Source: an uncultured Pseudomonadota bacterium
Lineage (GTDB): Bacteria > Pseudomonadota > Gammaproteobacteria > Steroidobacterales > Steroidobacteraceae
DNA: 37,678 nt
Reading direction: 5' to 3'
Assembly (NCBI GenBank): GCA_903938365.1
Contig: CAJACZ010000019.1
Coordinates: forward strand, 1 to 37,678
Shown here: in pieces, positions 18,676-26,579 of the stretch
How the letters are laid out: each line of letters begins with the position of its first letter
How positions within the stretch are numbered: the stretch's first letter is position 1
The notes under the pieces: generated by a model
Told to the model about the DNA's origin: nothing
Databases searched by the model: none
Seen by the model: the letters and a program-made list of their open reading frames with translations, nothing else
Made by a program: the position numbers and the translations under genes

Positions 18676-20784
18676 ATGTCCAAGCTCGCACTGATCCCCC
18701 TGGCCCTGTGCATGGCGTCCTGCGCGGGCGCGCCCAGCGTGCCACAGGCCCCGTCGGGACTTGCCGTCACGCCGGCCGTCACGCCGACCGTCACGCCGGT
18801 CGTGTCGCCGGCCCCCGTTCCGGCACGGCTCTCGGGCCTGGACCTCGACGGCTTCGATCGCAGCGTGCGGCCGCAGGACGACCTGTTCCGGTTCTCGAGC
18901 GGGTCCTGGCTGGCCCGCACCGACATCCCCGCGGATCGCTCCAACTACGGGACCTTCACGGTGCTCGAGGAACGCGCGCAGGGCGCGGTGCGCTCGCTGG
19001 TCGAGGCTGCCGCCGCCGACCAGACCCGGCCGTTCGGCTCGGATGCGCAGAAGGTGGGCGATTTCTACGCCGACTTCATGGACGTCGACCGCATCGCGAC
19101 GCTGGGCGCCACGCCGCTTGCCGCGGAATTCACGCGGATCCTCGCGCTGCGTACGCCGCGCGACGTGTTCGCCTACATGGGCCATGGGCAGCGCATCGGC
19201 GTGCCGCATCCGCTGATGCTGTACGTCGGGCAGGATGCCCGCGACTCGACCGCCTACATCGCCTCGGTGTACCAGAGCGGGCTGACCATGCCCGATCGCG
19301 ACTACTACCTGTCGCCGGCGGCCCGCAACGTCGCGCTGCGCGCCGATTTCCAGCGCTATGCCTCGCGGCTGCTGGCGCTTGCCGGCGAGAAATCCCCCGC
19401 GGCTGCTGCGCAGCGCATCGCCGCGCTGGAAGGCCGCCTCGCCAATCATCACTGGACCAAGGTCGAGAACCGCGACCCGGTGCGGACCTACAACAAGGTC
19501 AGCCTGGCCGAGGCGGCGCGGCTCGCGCCGGGTTTCGACTGGGTGGCCTTCCTCGAGGGCGCGGGCCCGGCTGCGGCGAAGGTTGCCGTACTCGACGTCA
19601 ACCAGCCGACCTATGTGAAGGAGCTGGCGCGGCTGGTGCGCGCGACCCCGGTGGCCGACTGGCGTCTCTATTTCAAGTTCAGGCTGCTCGATGCGCATGC
19701 CCAATACCTTGCGCCTGATTTCGAGGCCGAGCGTTTCGCCTTCCGCGAGCGCGCGCTGCGCGGCGTGCAGCAGCCACAGCCGCGCTGGCGGCTCGGGCTG
19801 CAGGCCCTCGACGGAGCCCTGGGCGAGGTGGTGGGCCGCCTCTACGTGGAGCGGAACTTCAGCCCCGCGGCGCGCACCAGCATTCTCGAGCTGGTGGACA
19901 ACCTCAGCCGGGCCTTCGGCCAGTCGATCGACGAGCTCGAGTGGATGTCGCCCGCGACCAAGGCCGAGGCGCGGCGCAAGCTCGCGCGCTTCAGCGTCAA
20001 GATCGGCCACCCGACCCGCTGGCGCGACTACTCGGCCCTGGAGGTCCGCCGCGGCGACCTCATGGGCAACGTGCTGCGCGCCCATTCCTTCGAACACGAG
20101 CGCCAGCTGGCCAAACTCGGCCGGCCCCTGGATCGCGACGAGTGGCTGATGACGCCGCAGACCGTCAACGCCTACTACAACCCGCCGATGAACGAGATCG
20201 TCTTCCCTGCGGCGATCCTGCAGAAGCCGTTCTTCGATCCCGAGGCGGACCCGGCCGTGAACTACGGCGCCATCGGCGGCGTGATCGGCCACGAGATCAG
20301 CCACGGCTTCGATGACCAGGGGCGGCAGTACGACGGCGACGGCAACCTGCGCGACTGGTGGACTTTCGATGACAGCGCGCGCTTCCGCCAGCTCGCCGGG
20401 CGCCTGGTTGCGCAGTACGAGTCCTACCCGGTCATCGACGGGCGCAAGATCAACGGTCAGCTGACCCTCGGCGAGAACATCGGCGACCTCTCCGGACTGA
20501 CCGTCGCCTATCGTGCCTACCGGCTGTCGCTCGGGGGCGCCGAGGCGCCGGTGATCGACGGCTTCACGGGGCCGCAGCGCTTCTTCCTCGGGTGGGCGCA
20601 GGTGTGGCGCCGCAAGTACCGGGACGACGAACTGCGCATGCGTCTCGTCACGGATCCGCACAGCCCCAGCGAATTCCGCTGCAACGCGGTCGTCGCCAAC
20701 ATGAGCGAGTTCCAGGAAGCCTTTGGCCTCAAGGCCGGCGATCGGCTGTATCGCGCACCTGCGGATCGTGTGAAAATCTGGTGA
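18676..20784 (+). CDS. M13 family zinc metallopeptidase (neprilysin/PepO-like), predicted lipoprotein
   Basis: Start MSKLALIPLALCMASCAG (lipobox); zinc motif VIGHEISHGFDDQGRQYDGDGNLRDWW; GENIGDLSGL; NMSEFQEAFGL. Confidence 0.95.
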   Translation: MSKLALIPLALCMASCAGAPSVPQAPSGLAVTPAVTPTVTPVVSPAPVPARLSGLDLDGFDRSVRPQDDLFRFSSGSWLARTDIPADRSNYGTFTVLEERAQGAVRSLVEAAAADQTRPFGSDAQKVGDFYADFMDVDRIATLGATPLAAEFTRILALRTPRDVFAYMGHGQRIGVPHPLMLYVGQDARDSTAYIASVYQSGLTMPDRDYYLSPAARNVALRADFQRYASRLLALAGEKSPAAAAQRIAALEGRLANHHWTKVENRDPVRTYNKVSLAEAARLAPGFDWVAFLEGAGPAAAKVAVLDVNQPTYVKELARLVRATPVADWRLYFKFRLLDAHAQYLAPDFEAERFAFRERALRGVQQPQPRWRLGLQALDGALGEVVGRLYVERNFSPAARTSILELVDNLSRAFGQSIDELEWMSPATKAEARRKLARFSVKIGHPTRWRDYSALEVRRGDLMGNVLRAHSFEHERQLAKLGRPLDRDEWLMTPQTVNAYYNPPMNEIVFPAAILQKPFFDPEADPAVNYGAIGGVIGHEISHGFDDQGRQYDGDGNLRDWWTFDDSARFRQLAGRLVAQYESYPVIDGRKINGQLTLGENIGDLSGLTVAYRAYRLSLGGAEAPVIDGFTGPQRFFLGWAQVWRRKYRDDELRMRLVTDPHSPSEFRCNAVVANMSEFQEAFGLKAGDRLYRAPADRVKIW
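18763..18810 (+). repeat. 12-bp tandem repeat (three near-identical copies plus one degenerate), encoding VTP-type linker repeats
   Basis: GCCGTCACGCCG / GCCGTCACGCCG / ACCGTCACGCCG / GTCGTGTCGCCG, in frame inside the M13 peptidase N-terminal linker. Confidence 0.85.
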
Positions 20785-20804
20785 TCCAGCATCGGGAGAA
20801 CATC

Positions 20805-21443
20805 ATGCGTCCGATCCTCGTTTCCCTGGTCGCGCTCGCTGGCCTGGCCCTGAGCGGTTGCGGGTACAACTCACTCCAGACGCAGGATGAAGCCGTCAAG
20901 GCGTCCTGGTCCGAAGTGGTCAACCAGTACCAGCGGCGTGCCGACCTGATCCCGAACCTCGTCAACACGGTGAAGGGCTATGCGGCCCAGGAAGAGCGGG
21001 TGTTGGTGGGCGTCACCGAGGCGCGCGCGCGCGCCACCTCCATCCAGCTCACGCCCGAGATGCTCGACGATCCCGCGGCGCTCAAGAAGTTCCAGGCTGC
21101 GCAGGGTGAGCTCACGGGCGCGCTGAAGAGCCTCATCGCCGTCAGCGAGAACTATCCGCAGCTCAAGTCGGACCAGAATTTCCGCGACCTGCAGGCCCAG
21201 CTCGAGGGCACCGAGAACCGCATCACCGTGGCCCGCAACCGCTACATCGAGTCGGTCCAGGTCTTCAACGGCACCGTGCGGCAGTTCCCGACCAACCTCA
21301 CCGCCATGCTGTTCAAGTACCCGGTGAAGCCGAACTTCAGCGTCGAGAACGAAGCGGCGATCGCCGCGCCGCCGGCGGTGGACTTCGCGGCGCCAGCGCC
21401 GCCGGTCCCGGCCCCGGCCCCGGCGCCAGCGCCCACGGGTTGA
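20805..21443 (+). CDS. LemA family protein
   Basis: Lipobox LALSGCGYN; YNSLQTQDEAVKASWSEVVNQYQRRADLIPNLVNTVKGYAAQE; Pro/Ala-rich C-terminal tail. Confidence 0.95.
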   Translation: MRPILVSLVALAGLALSGCGYNSLQTQDEAVKASWSEVVNQYQRRADLIPNLVNTVKGYAAQEERVLVGVTEARARATSIQLTPEMLDDPAALKKFQAAQGELTGALKSLIAVSENYPQLKSDQNFRDLQAQLEGTENRITVARNRYIESVQVFNGTVRQFPTNLTAMLFKYPVKPNFSVENEAAIAAPPAVDFAAPAPPVPAPAPAPAPTG

Positions 21444-21468
21444 CGCGGCAGCCCGGGGCCATGCCCTG

Positions 21469-22359
21469 ATGGTCCGCAGCCTCCGACTGCCGCTTCTAGT
21501 GCTGCTGGCGCTGGTCGCGCCCTGGGCCGCGCCGTGGGCCGCGGCGCAGCAGTCGCTGCAGCCGGTGCCCCCGCTGCAGGCGCGCGTCACCGACCTCACC
21601 GGTACGCTCACCGCTGCGCAGCAGGCCCAGTTCGAGTCGGAACTGGCGGCCTTCGAGGCCCGCAAGGGCGCACAGGTCGCGGTGCTCATCGTCGCGACCA
21701 CTCGACCGGAGCAGATCGAGCAGTACTCGATCCGTGTGGTCGAGGCCTGGAAGCTCGGCCGCGAGAAGCCCGACGACGGCGTGCTGCTGCTGGTCGCCAA
21801 GGACGATCGCACGGTCCGCATCGAAGTCGGCCGTGGACTCGAAGGTGCCGTGACCGACCTGGCCAGCAAGCGGATCATCGACGAGGCCGTCGTCCCGATG
21901 TTCCGCCAGGGCGACTATGCCGGCGGCATCCGGGCCGGGCTCGACCGGTTGACGGGTGTCATCGAGGGCGAACCCCTGCCCGAGCCGGACCAGGGCTGGA
22001 GCGGCAAAACTCCCATCAGCGACGTGCTGCCCTTCCTGGTCGCGGTCGTGCTGGTGGGTTCCACGGTGCTCCGCGCACTGTTCGGCCGCGTGCTGGGTGC
22101 CGCGGCGACCGGTGGCATCGCGGGGCTGATTGCCTTCGCGGCGAGCCAGGCGCTGGCGTTGTCGATCGGCGCCGGCGTGATGGCCGCCCTCGTTGCACTG
22201 GTGCTCGGTTTCGGTGGCGGGGGTCGCGGCAAGTGGTCGAGCCGGCCCCATCATGGTGGCTACGGAGGGGGCTTCGGCGGTGGCTTCGGCAGCGGCGGTG
22301 GAGGTTTCGGCGGCGGCGGCGGCAGCTTCGGGGGTGGCGGTGCTTCGGGCCGCTGGTAA
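21469..22359 (+). CDS. TPM domain-containing protein (YgcG-like) with Gly-rich C-terminus
   Basis: RVTDLTGTLTAAQQAQFESELAAFEARKGAQVAVLIVATT...VEAWKLGREKPDDGVLLLVAKDDRTVRIEVGRGLEG; TM region; GGGFGGGFGSGGGGFGGGGGSFGGGGASGRW. Confidence 0.94.
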   Translation: MVRSLRLPLLVLLALVAPWAAPWAAAQQSLQPVPPLQARVTDLTGTLTAAQQAQFESELAAFEARKGAQVAVLIVATTRPEQIEQYSIRVVEAWKLGREKPDDGVLLLVAKDDRTVRIEVGRGLEGAVTDLASKRIIDEAVVPMFRQGDYAGGIRAGLDRLTGVIEGEPLPEPDQGWSGKTPISDVLPFLVAVVLVGSTVLRALFGRVLGAAATGGIAGLIAFAASQALALSIGAGVMAALVALVLGFGGGGRGKWSSRPHHGGYGGGFGGGFGSGGGGFGGGGGSFGGGGASGRW

Positions 22360-22362
22360 GCA

Positions 22363-22860
22363 ATGAATCCGCGACGCATCCTGCGACACATGCTGGCGAC
22401 CCGATGGGCGACGCGCCGCCGGTTCACGCCGGCGGTGCTGGACGGCATCGAAGCTGCGATCGAGGCAGCCGAGACACGCCACGCGGGCGAGATCCGCTTT
22501 GCCGTGGAAACGGCCATCGACCTGCCCTCGCTGTGGCGTGGCGAGACGGCGCGGGCACGCGCACTGGAGGCTTTCGCCGGGCTCGGGGTCTGGGATACCG
22601 AAGCCAACAACGGCGTGCTCATCTACGTGCTGATGGCGGACCACGACTTCGAGATCATCGCGGATCGCGGCATCGCTTCCCGGGTCTCGCAGGCGGAGTG
22701 GGAGGAAGTCTGTCGCGAGGCAGAGGACCGCTTCCGTGCGGGCCGTTTCGGCGAGGGCGCCCAGGCCGCCATCGCGGGCGTGGCCCGGCTGCTCGGCCGG
22801 CATTTCCCGGCCCGGGGCGCGGATCGGAACGAGCAGCCTAACCAGCCCGTCCTGCTCTAG
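22363..22860 (+). CDS. Second TPM domain-containing protein
   Basis: IEAAIEAAETRHAGEIRFAVETAID...GVWDTEANNGVLIYVLMADHDFEIIADRGIA; 3 nt after the preceding gene. Confidence 0.9.
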   Translation: MNPRRILRHMLATRWATRRRFTPAVLDGIEAAIEAAETRHAGEIRFAVETAIDLPSLWRGETARARALEAFAGLGVWDTEANNGVLIYVLMADHDFEIIADRGIASRVSQAEWEEVCREAEDRFRAGRFGEGAQAAIAGVARLLGRHFPARGADRNEQPNQPVLL

Positions 22861-22901
22861 GCGGCCCCGTTCCGCTCCGTCTGGTGCCATAATCTGGCGC
22901 C

Positions 22902-24104
22902 ATGATGCAACATAGTGTCCTCAAGTCGGCAGCGCTGGCGCTGTCGACCGCTCTCCTGAGCGCGTGCTCCCTGATGCAGGCCACGCAGCCTGTGCAGCCG
23001 GTCGTGGCCCTGCCGCCGCCGCCGCCGCCCCTGCCGGTACCGACGGCGAACCATCGCTTCGAGATCGACTCCGAAAAAGACGACCTCATCGGCGTCCTGC
23101 AGGTCACGCTCGCGCGCCAGGAAGACACCCTCACCGATATCGCCCGCCGCTTCAACGTCGGCTACGAAGAACTGGTGCGCGCGAATCCCAAGGTCGATCC
23201 CTGGCTGCCGGGCGAGGGACGCGAGATCGTGATCCCCACCCGTCAGATCCTGCCCAACGCGCCTCGCGAGGGCATCGTGATCAACACCGCGGCCATGCGG
23301 CTGTATTACTTCCCGAAGCGGCAGTCGGGCCAGAAGCAGGTGGTGTACACACACCCCATCGGCATCGGCAAAGTCGGCTGGGCGACGCCCGAGGGGTCGA
23401 CCCGGATCGTGCGCAAGGCGAAGAACCCGACCTGGCGTCCCGGGGCGGGCGTGCGCGCCGAACACAAGAAGAACGGCGAGATCCTTCCTGCAGTCGTGCC
23501 GCCCGGACCCGACAACCCGCTGGGCACGCGCGCCATGTACCTCGGCTGGCCGACCTACCTCATCCACGGCACCAACAAACCGGCGGGGGTCGGGCTGCGC
23601 TCCAGCCATGGCTGCATCCGGCTCTACCCCGAAGACGTCGAGTCCATCTTCGAGATGATCCAGGCGGGCGAGAAGGTGACCGTGGTCAACCAGCCCTTCG
23701 TGTTCGGCTGGCATGACGGCCAGCTGTACCTGCAGGCCTTCGATGTGCTGGAGGACGATCCGCGCGACTGGAAGAAGGCGCAGCAGAAACTCCTGTCACG
23801 CTCGCTGGCCCGCCGCATCCAGGCCGAACTGAAGGCGCGTGGCGAGACGGTCAACTGGGATGCCGTGTCGCTGCTGGCCCATGATCCCCGCGGCGTGCCG
23901 GTGCCGATCTCCCTGCCCGGTGTATCGATCGAGTCCGTGCTCGCCGCCGCGCCCCGGGTGCGCAACAGCCTGCCGAGGGGCGCGACCTGGAACGGCGAGG
24001 GCGACGTCGGGATGGACAACACCAGCCTGCGGGAACTGCTCTCCGACAGCGACCCGCAGGCGCCGACGAGTCCGGCTGCCCGCGGCGCCCCGACCCGGAA
24101 CTGA
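22902..24104 (+). CDS. L,D-transpeptidase (YkuD/ErfK family), predicted lipoprotein with a LysM-like N-terminal segment
   Basis: Lipobox LLSAC; DTLTDIARRFNVGYEELVRANPKVDPWLPGEGREIVIP; active site HGTNKPAGVGLRSSHGCIRLYPEDVE. Confidence 0.94.
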   Translation: MMQHSVLKSAALALSTALLSACSLMQATQPVQPVVALPPPPPPLPVPTANHRFEIDSEKDDLIGVLQVTLARQEDTLTDIARRFNVGYEELVRANPKVDPWLPGEGREIVIPTRQILPNAPREGIVINTAAMRLYYFPKRQSGQKQVVYTHPIGIGKVGWATPEGSTRIVRKAKNPTWRPGAGVRAEHKKNGEILPAVVPPGPDNPLGTRAMYLGWPTYLIHGTNKPAGVGLRSSHGCIRLYPEDVESIFEMIQAGEKVTVVNQPFVFGWHDGQLYLQAFDVLEDDPRDWKKAQQKLLSRSLARRIQAELKARGETVNWDAVSLLAHDPRGVPVPISLPGVSIESVLAAAPRVRNSLPRGATWNGEGDVGMDNTSLRELLSDSDPQAPTSPAARGAPTRN

Positions 24105-24174
24105 TCCGCATGGATTGCGCGTCCCCCGCCACTGTCGCAGCGGCCGCCATCGGGCGGGGCGGGACGTCGCCATC

Positions 24175-24870
24175 GTGATTCCCGTCCGCGACGACAATCC
24201 CGCGCAGCTGCGCCCCTATGTCACCGGCGTGATCGCCGCCGCGTGCGTGGTGGCTTTCCTGTGGCAGGTGTCCTCGGGCAGCGCGCATTTCGAGCGCAGC
24301 GTGCTGGCGCTGGGCGTGACTCCGGCCGTCCTGCTCGAGGGCGCGCAGGCGCCGCAGCAGCTGGCCTGGTTGCCGGGCTGGGCCACGGTCGTCACTTCCA
24401 TGTTCCTGCACGGCGGCTTCGGCCACCTGCTGGGCAACCTGCTGTTCCTCTGGGTCTTCGGCAACAACGTCGAGGACGCGATGGGTCATGCGCGATTCGT
24501 CGCGTTCTACCTGTTGTGCGGTGTGGCTGCCGTGCTTGCCCAGGCATTGCCCGATCCTTCGGCGCGGTTGCCGATGGTGGGCGCGAGCGGCGCCATATCG
24601 GGAGTGCTCGGTGCTTACCTGCTCTTGTTCCCGTCCGCGCGTGTCCTGCTCGCGCTGCCGCCGCCGTTCATCTTCATCACGATCGGCTGGTTCCGCGCCG
24701 TCTGGGTGCTGGCGCTGTGGTTCGTGTTGCAGTTGCTGATGGGCCTGGGCGAGGCGGATCGCGCGGGCGGCGGCGTGGCCTTCGGCGCCCATGTCGGCGG
24801 GTTCCTCGCCGGTCTGCTGCTGATTCCGCTGTTCAAGCAGCCGGGAGTGCCGTTGTGGCGCAATCATTGA
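24175..24870 (+). CDS. Rhomboid family intramembrane serine protease
   Basis: GTG start (VIPVRDDNPAQLRPYVTGVI); HGGFGHLLGNLLFLWVFGNNVED; catalytic GASGAISG; AHVGGFLAGLL. Confidence 0.92.
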   Translation: MIPVRDDNPAQLRPYVTGVIAAACVVAFLWQVSSGSAHFERSVLALGVTPAVLLEGAQAPQQLAWLPGWATVVTSMFLHGGFGHLLGNLLFLWVFGNNVEDAMGHARFVAFYLLCGVAAVLAQALPDPSARLPMVGASGAISGVLGAYLLLFPSARVLLALPPPFIFITIGWFRAVWVLALWFVLQLLMGLGEADRAGGGVAFGAHVGGFLAGLLLIPLFKQPGVPLWRNH

Positions 24871-24938
24871 GCGGCCGCGCTGCGCGCGGCTCAGAGTCAG
24901 CCATCATGGATGCCGCGCCTCGCGCGGACGGGTGACAC

Positions 24939-26579
24939 ATGGCGGAAGCAGTCTCCTCCGGAATCCAGCTTGCCGAGCACAACGGCCCTGACAACGCGAT
25001 CGCGCGCGCGCCGACCGATGTCACGGCTTTCGTCGGCCGCAGCCTCAAGGGTCCGGTTGGCGTGCCGGTCGCCGTCTCCAGTTTCGCCGAGTACCAGAAG
25101 GCATTTGGCGGGCTGTGGCAGCCGGCCCCGATGTCCTACGCGATCGAGCAGTTCTTCGACAACGGCGGGCGCTCGGCGCTCGTCGTGCGCGTCATCAACT
25201 GCGGGCGACCGCCGTCCATTTCGCTGCCCGCCGAAGGTGGTGGTGTGCTAACGCTGGTCGGGCTGGCGCCGGGTTCGCGGGAGCACCTTCGCGCCTCGGT
25301 CGACTACGACGGCATCGGTGCAGCGGAGACGGACCGGTTCAACCTCGTGGTCCAGCGCATGGGCGGGGCGGGTGCCGGCCTCTCCGGCTCGGGCCTCATC
25401 GAAGAGCAGGAAATCTTCCGCCGCGTGTCCGTGAACACCGAAGACGCGCACTTCATCGGCGACGCCCTCCTCGATTCGCATCTGGTCCGGCTCTCCGGAG
25501 CGGCCCCCGTGCGGCGCCCCGCGCTGCCGCCGCCCGCTGCGCCGGGGCTCGCGATCGGATACGTCGCCACCAATAACGACGGCGACGATGGCGCCGAGCT
25601 CACCGATTACGACGTCATCGGTTCCGCCCAGGCGTGCACTGGCCTGTTCGCGCTGTCGGCCTTGCCGTTCAACCTGCTGTGCGTGCCGCCACTCGGGCGC
25701 GACCAGGATGTCGGCGCCAGCACCCTGCTGGTGGCGGCGCGTTTCTGCCGTGAACGGCAGGCTACCCTGGTGGTCGATCCGCCGCGCGAATGGCAGTCCG
25801 CGGCCCAGGCGCTAGAGGGCATCCGGAACTGGCCGTTCCGCTCCGACGCCGCGCTGATGTACTTCCCGCGCCTCGTGGCCTTCGACCGGCTGCGCGGCAA
25901 GGACGAGGTGTTCGCCGGCTCCGGCGCGGTGGCCGGCATGCTGGCCAGGTTCGACGAGAGCTCCTCGCCCTGGCGGGCCGCGCTGCCCGACCAGCCGCAG
26001 CTGCGCCCCCGCTTGCGTCCTGCCTGCGAGGTCGACGATGCCGATCGGCAACGGCTGCTGCAGTCCGGGATCAACGTGCTGCGCACCGCGCGCGGCGCAT
26101 CGCGCGAAGTCGCTGGAGCGCGGACCCTGGCTTCCGGCAATTCGCTGGCCACGGACTGGCGCTACCTCGCGCCGCGCAGGCTCGCGCAGTTCATCGTGCA
26201 GTCGGTGGAGCAGGGCACCCGCTGGACCGTGTTCGCCCAGAAGGGGCCGCACACCTGGAGGCGGGTGCGCGGGCAGGTCGAGGCCTTCCTCGAGGCGCTG
26301 GACCAGGAAGGGGCCTTCCCGGGGGAGGTCTCCCAGGAGCGCTACTTCGTGTTCTGTGACGAACGCATCAACGCCCCGGGGGCGGATGCGGAATCACGGC
26401 TCAGCCTGCTGGTGGGTTTCGCTGCGTCGCGCCCGGGCGAGTTCCACGCGTTCGTGGTGACGCAGCGCGCGAGCGGCAGTGCCGTGCGCAGTGTCTCGGT
26501 CAACCGCATGGCCACCTCGGGCGCGCGGGTCTCCGAGGAAATCGAGGCCGCGATCCTTCGCGGGCTCACCGCGCCCTAA
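24939..26579 (+). CDS. Phage-type contractile tail sheath protein
   Basis: N-terminal APTDVTAFVGRSLKGPVGVPVAVSSFAEYQKAFGG...MSYAIEQFFDNGGRSALVVRV and C-terminal SGINVLRTARG...GARTLAS...WRYLAPRRLAQFIVQSVEQGTRWTVFAQKGPHTWRRVRGQVEAFLEALDQEGAFPG...YFVFCDERIN match the conserved layout of phage/eCIS sheath proteins. Confidence 0.88.
   Translation: MAEAVSSGIQLAEHNGPDNAIARAPTDVTAFVGRSLKGPVGVPVAVSSFAEYQKAFGGLWQPAPMSYAIEQFFDNGGRSALVVRVINCGRPPSISLPAEGGGVLTLVGLAPGSREHLRASVDYDGIGAAETDRFNLVVQRMGGAGAGLSGSGLIEEQEIFRRVSVNTEDAHFIGDALLDSHLVRLSGAAPVRRPALPPPAAPGLAIGYVATNNDGDDGAELTDYDVIGSAQACTGLFALSALPFNLLCVPPLGRDQDVGASTLLVAARFCRERQATLVVDPPREWQSAAQALEGIRNWPFRSDAALMYFPRLVAFDRLRGKDEVFAGSGAVAGMLARFDESSSPWRAALPDQPQLRPRLRPACEVDDADRQRLLQSGINVLRTARGASREVAGARTLASGNSLATDWRYLAPRRLAQFIVQSVEQGTRWTVFAQKGPHTWRRVRGQVEAFLEALDQEGAFPGEVSQERYFVFCDERINAPGADAESRLSLLVGFAASRPGEFHAFVVTQRASGSAVRSVSVNRMATSGARVSEEIEAAILRGLTAP

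Noticed and set aside
18538-20661. 707-aa minus ORF
   Set aside because: Antisense to the M13 metallopeptidase; contains the reverse of the VTP repeat (DRRDGRRDGRRDG) and no recognisable domain.
21022-21034. GC dinucleotide run (gcgcgcgcgcgc) in the LemA gene
   Set aside because: Encodes ordinary Ala-Arg codons in a conserved helix; compatible with base composition.
24874-24890. Terminator between rhomboid and sheath genes
   Set aside because: Hairpin only, with no T-tract; retained as a structural observation, not a terminator.
24939-26579. Prophage or complete eCIS locus around the sheath gene
   Set aside because: No integrase, att-like repeats, tRNA, tube, baseplate, capsid or lysis genes were seen in the window; flanks are ordinary chromosomal genes.
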